In this document: positions 1 through 4,917 of the stretch, one piece after another
Layout: every line of letters begins with the position of its first letter
Numbering within the stretch: the first letter of the stretch is position 1
Assembly (NCBI GenBank): GCA_021158865.1
Contig: JAGGSX010000210.1
Location: forward strand, 1-5,023
Length of the DNA stretch: 5,023 nt
Reading direction: 5' to 3'
Origin: Thermoplasmata archaeon
GTDB lineage: Archaea > Thermoplasmatota > E2 > UBA202 > JdFR-43
Notes under the pieces: generated by a model
Databases searched by the model: none
What the model saw: only the letters and a program-made list of their open reading frames with translations
What the model was told of the DNA's origin: nothing
Made by a program: the position numbers and the translations under genes

Positions 1-3
1 GAG

Positions 4-1284
4 ATGCGTTGGGCTTGGGGAAAAATTTTGGAAACTTTAATAGAAAGAGAGAAGAGAAGGAAAAAAAGAGAAATTAAGAAAATTGAAAAGAAAATTTTGG
101 AAGACATTAAAAACAATATCAATCCATCTCTTTATTCTTTAGTTAAAAAATATAGGGGTAATTTTTCAAAAGGAGGAAAAAAATTTAGAGAAGAACTAAT
201 AAAAATATATAAGGAAGATAAAATAATAAATCATGAAGTAGCCAGCCATATATGGAATAAAATCGCTAAAAAAATCATAGATGAAAGAACTGAGAAAATC
301 AAAGAAAATCTTTCTAAAGGAAAACATTTCCATTTATTATACATGGTCTATACTTATGGTGGATTATGGAAAAATAAAGGTTCAGAGGCAAAGGAAACAT
401 TTTTACGTCACTTGGAAGGGATATGTGGCATGAAAATTAGTGAAAGAGAAGCAAGCATAATATGGAACTGGATCAGAGAGCATACAAGAGCAGAGATGCG
501 GAAGATGATGCAGAGAGGTATTGATTTATCAACAGAGATATACAATTTAGGAAGTGAAAGAGTTTCAAATCGTATAAATGCAGCAATAAAACTTGGAATA
601 TTTGGTGATAAAAGAGCAGTTAGGCCCCTTTTAGAAGCATTAAAAGACAGAAACATAGAAGTAAACATTGCAGCTGCCGAAGCATTAGGAGAAATTGAAG
701 ATACTAGGGGTATGGATGATGTAAGAAAACTATTGATGGCAATAGAAAAGGAAATAAATAAAATAGATAAAAAAATAGATAGAATAAAAAATAAAATAAA
801 TAAAAGGGGTTCTTATGTTGGATATAGTGAAGAGATTAAAGAAATCGAGTGGGAAAGAGACTATTATTATAGATTTTATAAAAGAGTTGAAAGAGTATTA
901 AAACGCTTAAAGAAAAAGAAATTTCAGCAAATCGCTAAACTCGCTGATGGTAAATATAAGGAATTAGATTGGCAAGATTTTCAAGATAGGGTTATTGAAG
1001 TATTCAATGGTATTCCGAGCAATAAAAAAGTCGCTGATATGGGGATAGATGGCGTAACTTCGGATGGCATTCCTATACAAGTGAAACAATCGGAACGAGT
1101 TGGCAGAAATGTTGTTGATAATTTTGAAACCGCTTTAAGAAGATACTATCCCAGTAACAAGAAAATATTGAAAGGAATTATTGTGGCATTTAGCTTTACT
1201 AAAGGTGCTTATGAAGAAGCTCAGCGAGCCAGATTGGAAGATAGCATCAAAATTGATTTAATAACCGTTGAAGAATTGTTTTAG
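4..1284 (+). CDS. HEAT-repeat/coiled-coil protein with C-terminal Mrr-like restriction endonuclease domain (possibly 5'-partial)
   Basis: The 426-residue protein is probably a DNA-acting nuclease; target and role are unknown. Residues 1-30 are very basic and charged. Residues 31-87 and 99-157 are two copies of one helical module. Residues 184-245 form two HEAT-like repeats with a 31-residue period (L197-G198 matches L228-G229). Residues 246-305 are a charged coiled coil with Ile at 247, 251, 254, 258, 261 and 265. Residues 320-426 look like a PD-(D/E)XK domain: E332 in the first helix, D349 in GID, then Q359-x-K361 in IPIQVKQS, the Q-x-K variant seen in Mrr-type enzymes. From memory, similar IPIQVKQS...VGRNV(V/I)DNF tails occur at the C-terminus of archaeal DNA methyltransferases, but no methyltransferase motifs are visible here. 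The codon before ATG at 4 is GAG, so the frame is open to the window edge and the true start may lie outside. No transmembrane segments. The nuclease call is fairly firm; a defence role is inference. Confidence 0.72.
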   Translation: MRWAWGKILETLIEREKRRKKREIKKIEKKILEDIKNNINPSLYSLVKKYRGNFSKGGKKFREELIKIYKEDKIINHEVASHIWNKIAKKIIDERTEKIKENLSKGKHFHLLYMVYTYGGLWKNKGSEAKETFLRHLEGICGMKISEREASIIWNWIREHTRAEMRKMMQRGIDLSTEIYNLGSERVSNRINAAIKLGIFGDKRAVRPLLEALKDRNIEVNIAAAEALGEIEDTRGMDDVRKLLMAIEKEINKIDKKIDRIKNKINKRGSYVGYSEEIKEIEWERDYYYRFYKRVERVLKRLKKKKFQQIAKLADGKYKELDWQDFQDRVIEVFNGIPSNKKVADMGIDGVTSDGIPIQVKQSERVGRNVVDNFETALRRYYPSNKKILKGIIVAFSFTKGAYEEAQRARLEDSIKIDLITVEELF

Positions 1285-1345
1285 AATAAATATATTATTC
1301 TCCTTTATAATTTTATCTTATTCCTCTCTTCTTTCTTGAATGATA
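1285..1345 (+). terminator. Possible T-rich transcription end for the nuclease-domain gene
   Basis: Archaeal transcription often ends at T-rich tracts on the coding strand without a hairpin. The 33 bases after the stop at 1284, and the first bases of the convergent gene, are T- and pyrimidine-rich on the + strand, including TTTATAATTTTATCTTA at about 1305-1320 followed by a CT-rich stretch to 1337. No long uninterrupted T run and no clear stem are present, so this is a weak call. Confidence 0.3.
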
Positions 1346-1620
1346 ATATCGAGAGTGTTTCCTACTTTCCAGTTTCCTTCAGAATACTCCTCAGCAGATA
1401 TATAAAATTTTATTATTGGCTTTTCTTGTTCTTCAAATATTTTTGTCTGTTTTTCCATCATTTCTCTCATTTCGGGAGGCATTGCATTCATTATCATTTC
1501 CATTTGAGGAGATACTGCTTTTACAGCATCTTTAGGAGTGTATCCAACTGCAAATATTTCCACATCATTATCTTTTTTCTCCACTTTTTCTATAACATAT
1601 TCTAAATGTATTTCCACCAT
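1318..1620 (-). CDS. Small Met-rich protein of unknown function
   Basis: I do not recognise this family. With the start at 1620 (MVEIHLEY...) it has 100 residues and no signal peptide or membrane helix. The pattern suggests beta strands at both ends (VEIHLEYVIEKVE, then VEIFAVGYT; near the C-terminus PIIKFYISAEEY and TLDIIIQE) around a helical centre (residues about 30-67). That centre has seven Met within residues 40-55 and a Pro-Pro-Glu turn. An in-frame ATG at 1629 would add MRK. I prefer 1620 because the box A at 1649-1654 predicts a transcript start near 1626-1627, which would leave the upstream ATG at or beyond the 5' end. Reality as a gene is supported by the promoter, the globular-looking composition and the tight fit between its neighbours. 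The opposite-strand frame at 1336-1605 reads as Phe/His/Tyr-rich nonsense. Confidence 0.7.
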   Translation of the reverse strand: MVEIHLEYVIEKVEKKDNDVEIFAVGYTPKDAVKAVSPQMEMIMNAMPPEMREMMEKQTKIFEEQEKPIIKFYISAEEYSEGNWKVGNTLDIIIQERREE

Positions 1621-1648
1621 TTTTCTCATATATCATATAAAAGCCACC

Positions 1649-1657
1649 TATAAATTT
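1649..1657 (-). promoter_or_regulatory. Box A (TATA) element of the small Met-rich gene
   Basis: Read on the minus strand this is AAATTTATA. The centre of its TTTATA core (1651.5) lies 31.5 bases upstream of ATG 1620 and only 22.5 upstream of ATG 1629. Archaeal transcripts usually start about 25 bases downstream of the box A centre, giving a start near 1626 and a leader of about 6 bases for ATG 1620. An AGGTGG stretch (about 1644-1649 on the minus strand) resembles a Shine-Dalgarno site but would lie upstream of that transcript start. The call rests on sequence pattern only. Confidence 0.5.
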
Positions 1658-1669
1658 AACGCAATGTAA

Positions 1670-1678
1670 AAATTTATA
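1670..1678 (+). promoter_or_regulatory. Box A (TATA) element of the malic enzyme operon
   Basis: AAATTTATA on the + strand; the core TTTATA is at 1673-1678, its centre 33.5 bases before ATG 1709. A transcript starting about 25 bases downstream would begin near 1700, leaving a leader of about 9 bases with no Shine-Dalgarno motif. It is the exact inverted copy of the box serving the divergent small gene, separated from it by a 12-base spacer (1658-1669) that must also hold both TFB recognition elements. Confidence 0.55.
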
Positions 1679-1708
1679 TTCAATTTTTATTATCCTACTG
1701 TCGATATC

Positions 1709-3055
1709 ATGAAAAAGAAAATTAGTGTTGAGGAATTGTTGGCTAAAGCAAAAAAACCTGCAGAAGAAGCGATGAAATTGCACCCTTTTTATAGGGGAAA
1801 AATCCAGATAACTCCAAAATGCGCCATAAGGAGTATGGACGACTTTAGTATATGGTATACGCCTGGTGTTGCGGAGCCATGCAATGATATTGCAAAGAAT
1901 CCAGAAAAAGTTTTTGAGCATACAAATAAAGGAAATTATGTTGCTGTTGTCAGTGATGGAACACGTGTTCTTGGTTTGGGCGATATTGGCCCTCTTGCAG
2001 GCTTACCAGTTATGGAAGGCAAAGCTTTGCTTTTCAAATATCTTGGAGGTGTTGATGCATTTCCAATAATGATTGATACAAAAGATGCCGATGAATTCAT
2101 TCAGGCTGTAAAATGGATTGCTCCAACATTTGGGGGGATAAACCTTGAAGACATATCTTCACCAAAATGCTTCTATATTCTGGATAAACTTCGCCAAGAG
2201 ATGGAGATACCAGTATGGCATGATGACCAACAAGGAACAGCTGCGATAACTCTTGCAGGTATAATAAATGGGCTTAAAGTAGTTGGAAAGAAACTTAATG
2301 AATCTTTATTTACAATCATAGGAGTTGGAGCAGCGAATACATGCTTGATAAGAACTTTAATTAAAGCAGGTGTTCCTCCTGCAAATATAATAGCTGTGGA
2401 TTCAAAAGGAATATTGTATCCAGGCAGGCAGGATATGCCGCAATTAAAAGAAAAAAATCCTTATAAATATGAAATTGCAATGAAGACAAATGGTGAAGAA
2501 AGGTTCGGTAGCGTAGCTGACGCATTAAAAAATGCTGATGTGGCAATAGCTGCTTCAAAGCCAGGGCCCGGAACAATAAAGAAGGAATGGGTTGCCAATA
2601 TGAATAACAATGCCATAATGTTTGCAGAAGCAAATCCTGTGCCAGAGATATGGCCATGGGAAGCTAAAGAAGCGGGAGTGAGAATTTTTGGAACAGGTAG
2701 AAGCGATTTTCCAAATCAGGTTAACAATAGCCTTGGTTTTCCTGGCATATTCCGTGGAACTTTGGATGTAAGAGCTAAAACAATAACAGATGAAATGCAT
2801 ATTGCAGCAGCTTATGCAATAGCTGAAGTGGCAGAACAAAAAGGATTACATGAGGACTACATTGTTCCAACAATGGACGACTGGGAAGTTTTTCCTCACG
2901 AAGCAACTGCTGTGGCAATGAAAGCAATGGAACAGGGTATGGCAAGAATAAAATTAAGCAGGCAGGAAATATATGAAAATGCTGAAGCCATAATCAAAAA
3001 ATCAAGAGAACAAACAAAAGCATTGATGAAATATGGTTTTATTAAAACTCCATGA
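1709..3055 (+). CDS. maeB: Malic enzyme, short form (malate dehydrogenase, oxaloacetate-decarboxylating)
   Basis: This cytosolic enzyme oxidises and decarboxylates malate to pyruvate and CO2, producing NADH or NADPH; the cofactor cannot be settled by eye. The 448 residues match the short prokaryotic malic enzyme and lack the phosphotransacetylase-like tail of E. coli MaeB. Visible hallmarks are WYTPGVAEP with catalytic Tyr50, MEGKALLFK with Lys105, metal ligands in NLEDIS (E147, D148) and HDDQQGTA (D172, D173), the Rossmann loop GVGAAN at 205-210 followed by Asp231-Ser-Lys-Gly, ANPVPEI at 308-314, and TGRSDFPNQVNNSLGFPGIFRG from T329. Two details differ from the commonest forms: Gln175 where HDDQHGTA is usual, and Asn210 at the third glycine of GxGxxG. 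All catalytic residues are intact, so activity is expected. The start at 1709 gives the normal N-terminus. It is first in an operon and overlaps the next gene by 4 bases (ATGA). The symbol follows the short-form malic enzyme convention. Confidence 0.95.
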   Translation: MKKKISVEELLAKAKKPAEEAMKLHPFYRGKIQITPKCAIRSMDDFSIWYTPGVAEPCNDIAKNPEKVFEHTNKGNYVAVVSDGTRVLGLGDIGPLAGLPVMEGKALLFKYLGGVDAFPIMIDTKDADEFIQAVKWIAPTFGGINLEDISSPKCFYILDKLRQEMEIPVWHDDQQGTAAITLAGIINGLKVVGKKLNESLFTIIGVGAANTCLIRTLIKAGVPPANIIAVDSKGILYPGRQDMPQLKEKNPYKYEIAMKTNGEERFGSVADALKNADVAIAASKPGPGTIKKEWVANMNNNAIMFAEANPVPEIWPWEAKEAGVRIFGTGRSDFPNQVNNSLGFPGIFRGTLDVRAKTITDEMHIAAAYAIAEVAEQKGLHEDYIVPTMDDWEVFPHEATAVAMKAMEQGMARIKLSRQEIYENAEAIIKKSREQTKALMKYGFIKTP

Positions 3056-3348
3056 AAGATGCAATAGAAGAAAAAAACAATGGGTGCATAATGCATGTAA
3101 AGGTAAAAATTGGAAAGAGATGCAGATTTCCATCTGGCTATGATAAATGGCGTAATAAAATTGAGATACAGGTGAATGAAAAGCCTATTGAAGGAAAAGC
3201 CAATAAAAGAATTATTCAAATGACATCAAAATTTTTTGGATTGCCAGAAAATGATATTTCTATCATATATGGAGAAAAAAGCAGAGAGAAAGGGCTTTAT
3301 ATAAAAATGAAGAAAGAAGAGGTATTGAGAGCATTAAATGGATTATAA
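3052..3348 (+). CDS. DUF167 / YggU-family protein (UPF0235)
   Basis: A 98-residue protein of the widespread DUF167 family, whose biochemical role is not established. Family marks are a first strand (MHVKVKIG), the archaeal-looking DKWRNKIEIQV strand at 31-41, the signature PIEGKANKRII at 45-55 (G48, K49, A50, N51), and IIYGEKSREKG at 71-81 before the last strand and helix. Its start ATG overlaps the malic enzyme stop as ATGA, which suggests translational coupling; no Shine-Dalgarno site precedes it. ATG 3091 (residue 14) is a possible alternative start, with GGTG 4 bases upstream and placed just where family homology begins. The first 13 residues (charged, Asn/Glu/Lys-rich) are therefore doubtful. 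It overlaps the next gene by 11 bases. Confidence 0.9.
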   Translation: MKDAIEEKNNGCIMHVKVKIGKRCRFPSGYDKWRNKIEIQVNEKPIEGKANKRIIQMTSKFFGLPENDISIIYGEKSREKGLYIKMKKEEVLRALNGL

Positions 3349-3739
3349 AGCATCATTAGAAGAAATTGAAGAGGCAATTGAAGAGCTTAAAGAATTGAAT
3401 AAAGATATTCCAATAATTGTTGAAGGAATAAAAGATGTTGAAGCTTTACACAGTATGGGAATAAATGGAAGAATAATAACAATTTATCACGGAATAGAAA
3501 TAGCAAATTTTTGTGATTCAATCGCAAAAGAATATAAAGAAATCATCATACTTACAGACTGGGATAAAAAAGGTTGGCAGTTATGCAAAAAAATTGTGAA
3601 AAATTTAAAAGGAAGAACAAAATGCAATACAGATTTTCATAAAATTTTTGCTAAAAATACATTGGTTAAAGACATAGAAGGAATGCCTTCATTTATAAAA
3701 AGCATGAAAAAAAAGATAAATGGGAGAAGAAATAAATAG
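3338..3739 (+). CDS. Small Toprim-domain protein (archaeal UPF0292 type)
   Basis: A 133-residue protein consisting of little more than a Toprim fold, the Mg2+-binding catalytic module of topoisomerases, DnaG primase and RNase M5-type nucleases. After an acidic helix (residues 5-20), IPIIVEGIKDVEAL carries the conserved Glu29 and IIILTDWDKKG the DxD pair Asp74 and Asp76, the three metal-binding residues of the fold. The size and single-domain build match the archaeal UPF0292 family; its substrate is unknown, and an RNA- or DNA-processing role is inferred from the fold. The Lys/Arg-rich C-terminus (KSMKKKINGRRNK) could contact nucleic acid. The start at 3338 lies inside the end of the DUF167 gene, with GAGGT at 3319-3323, 14 bases upstream, as a possible ribosome-binding site. 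It is last in the malic enzyme operon, and its TAG stop directly abuts the stop of the convergent glycosyltransferase gene. Confidence 0.88.
   Translation: MDYKASLEEIEEAIEELKELNKDIPIIVEGIKDVEALHSMGINGRIITIYHGIEIANFCDSIAKEYKEIIILTDWDKKGWQLCKKIVKNLKGRTKCNTDFHKIFAKNTLVKDIEGMPSFIKSMKKKINGRRNK
3707..3714 (-). terminator. Candidate U8 terminator of the glycosyltransferase gene
   Basis: On the minus strand there is a run of eight T beginning 26 bases downstream of the glycosyltransferase stop at 3740. On the + strand it is an A8 run that encodes Lys residues near the C-terminus of the Toprim protein. A run of this length is a good archaeal intrinsic termination signal. It lies wholly inside the opposing gene. 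Confidence 0.5.
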
Positions 3740-4813
3740 CTAATTTTTCCATGTCCAGAAGCTATTTGCAAAAAAATTCCATACAAATACAACAAATATT
3801 CCAATCAATGCAGCTAAAAGATAATACATTCCAAAAAATTCTTTTAACAGCCCCATAACAGAAATTTGCATTGGAAATGCAGGAGAGCTTATTAAATTAA
3901 ATTTAATTAATCTCTCAATCCATTTTTTTGCTCCATAACTTCTTCTATCTTTAAATGTCCATATATCATTTAATAAAAAATTTGAAATGATTGAAACTTC
4001 TATTGAAAAAACAGCAGAAATTAGGTAATAAATTTTAGCAAGATCTGTTAAAGCCCATAATACCCCCAGATTAACAAATACACCAATCAACCCAACAAAA
4101 GCAAATTTTATTATTCGATGAATTTCTTTTACCTCCCACGCAAGGCGGAGCAAATGCATTATGTATTTTACTTGCACACCTGCATTTAAAGAGCTTTTTC
4201 CTTTCTCTCTTTCTTTAAATTTTATCGGCTCTTCTTCAAGGTTTTTATATTTTCCTTTTGCAAGAATCTCGAGCAATATTTTATATCCAATTGGATTTAG
4301 TGGAATATTTTTTATAACATCTCTTTTAATCATAAAAAAACCCGATAATGGATCATTTGTTGCTCTACTTTTTGGAATAAATGCGTGGGCTAAAAAAGTA
4401 GCAAATTTTGAATAAAACTTTCTTACAATGCTCCATTTTTCAATCATCCCTCCTTTAACATATCTACTTCCTACGACTATATCTGCTCCATTTTTTATTT
4501 TATCAAGCATGTGTGGAATTTTTTCGGGAGGATGTTGCAAATCTGCATCCATTACTGCAAGAATGCTTCCCTTACTTTTTTCAAACCCTTCAATAACAGC
4601 TGTCGCCAAATCTCTTTTTCCAATCCTCCTTATTACATGCATGAACGGATAATCTTTTTTTAATTCATCTGCCAGCCGCCATGTGCCGTCGGGGCTGTCA
4701 TCATCCACAATTATCAGCTCAAAATCAATGTTTTTTAATGACTCATCGAGTTTTTTTACAAGTATGGGTAGATTTTCTTTTTCATTGTATGTTGGAACTA
4801 TTATCGAAAGCAT
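3740..4813 (-). CDS. Polyprenyl-phosphate glycosyltransferase (dolichol-phosphate mannosyltransferase-like, GT2) fused to GtrA membrane domain
   Basis: The enzyme should transfer a sugar from a nucleotide donor to a polyprenyl phosphate carrier at the cytoplasmic face of the membrane, for protein glycosylation or other surface glycans. Residues 1-225 are a GT2 domain of the DPM1 type: IIVPTYNEKENL at 4-15, IIVDDDSPDGTW at 34-45, GKRDLATAVIEGF at 65-77, the metal-binding DAD at 89-91 in MDADLQHPPE, GADIVVGSRYVKGG at 109-122, DPLSGFFMIKRDV at 154-166 and GYKILLEIL at 176-184. Residues about 234-357 are a GtrA domain with four predicted membrane helices (about 236-256, 261-282, 304-324, 330-351) and the paired motifs NFLLNDIWTF and NFFANSFWTW. 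This fusion is common in archaea. The sugar (mannose or glucose) cannot be told from sequence. The start at 4813 lies 24.5 bases from its box A, consistent with a leaderless transcript. Confidence 0.93.
   Translation of the reverse strand: MLSIIVPTYNEKENLPILVKKLDESLKNIDFELIIVDDDSPDGTWRLADELKKDYPFMHVIRRIGKRDLATAVIEGFEKSKGSILAVMDADLQHPPEKIPHMLDKIKNGADIVVGSRYVKGGMIEKWSIVRKFYSKFATFLAHAFIPKSRATNDPLSGFFMIKRDVIKNIPLNPIGYKILLEILAKGKYKNLEEEPIKFKEREKGKSSLNAGVQVKYIMHLLRLAWEVKEIHRIIKFAFVGLIGVFVNLGVLWALTDLAKIYYLISAVFSIEVSIISNFLLNDIWTFKDRRSYGAKKWIERLIKFNLISSPAFPMQISVMGLLKEFFGMYYLLAALIGIFVVFVWNFFANSFWTWKN
3744..3748 (+). terminator. Candidate T-tract terminator of the malic enzyme operon
   Basis: A run of five T starts five bases after the Toprim stop codon, on the coding strand, inside the 3' end of the convergent glycosyltransferase gene. 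Because the two genes abut without a gap, any terminator for this operon must lie in the opposing coding sequence. Short T runs of this kind can end archaeal transcripts, but five T is modest. Confidence 0.35.
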
Positions 4814-4834
4814 TGCATCATCAAATTTTATTCA

Positions 4835-4844
4835 TATAAATACT
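4835..4844 (-). promoter_or_regulatory. Box A (TATA) element of the glycosyltransferase gene, leaderless spacing
   Basis: Minus-strand AGTATTTATA preceded by a purine-rich stretch (AAAAGAA) that can serve as the TFB recognition element. The centre of TTTATA (4837.5) lies 24.5 bases from the A of ATG 4813, so the transcript should begin at or next to the start codon. No Shine-Dalgarno site precedes the ATG. Confidence 0.65.
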
Positions 4845-4886
4845 TTCTTTTATTTTTAGCATTGATAATTCAGCATTTGTAATCGC

Positions 4887-4896
4887 AGTATTTATA
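4887..4896 (+). promoter_or_regulatory. Box A (TATA) element of the right-edge secreted-protein gene, leaderless spacing
   Basis: AGTATTTATA on the + strand, the same ten bases as the box on the opposite strand at 4835-4844. The TTTATA centre (4893.5) is 24.5 bases from ATG 4918 and 18.5 from ATG 4912. This favours 4918 as the start of a leaderless message. The rest of the 104-base gap between the two divergent genes shows no other clear element. Confidence 0.6.
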
Positions 4897-4917
4897 AGAT
4901 ATAATTCATTAATGAAT

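Noticed and set aside
408..668. Minus-strand frame of 86 codons inside the nuclease-domain gene
   Set aside because: It overlaps the helical and HEAT segments on the coding strand, which have clear repeat structure, and shows no promoter or family resemblance of its own.
741..806. A-rich tandem repeat resembling AAATAAATA units
   Set aside because: It is explained by Lys, Ile, Asn and Asp codons of the coiled coil in a low-G+C genome; no regular repeat period is held at the DNA level.
553..918. Defence-system module (multi-gene) around the nuclease-domain protein
   Set aside because: No helicase, methyltransferase, NTPase or toxin gene is present to its right within the window, and its left flank is not visible; only the single protein can be claimed.
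1336..1605. Open frame of 89 codons on the + strand opposite the small Met-rich gene
   Set aside because: Its translation is a run of Phe, His, Tyr and Cys typical of the complement of a Lys/Glu/Met-rich gene. It has no promoter or ribosome-binding site, and the minus-strand frame has balanced composition and its own box A.
1568..1921. Open frame of 117 codons on the minus strand spanning the divergent promoter region and the start of the malic enzyme gene
   Set aside because: It lies antisense to well-supported malic enzyme coding sequence, runs through both box A elements and has a composition unlike a folded protein.
2361..2839. Long minus-strand frames inside the malic enzyme gene
   Set aside because: They are antisense shadows of strongly conserved malic enzyme motifs; the translations are Leu/His/Ser/Cys-rich and resemble no family.
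1709..3348. Possible full-length MaeB with a phosphotransacetylase-like C-terminal domain
   Set aside because: The protein stops at 448 residues, the normal short form, and the following frame is a distinct DUF167 gene; there is no trace of a decayed phosphotransacetylase domain.
4814..4917. Small RNA gene or tRNA in the gap between the divergent genes
   Set aside because: There are no cloverleaf-like stems or tRNA consensus boxes, and the space is accounted for by two promoters with leaderless spacing.
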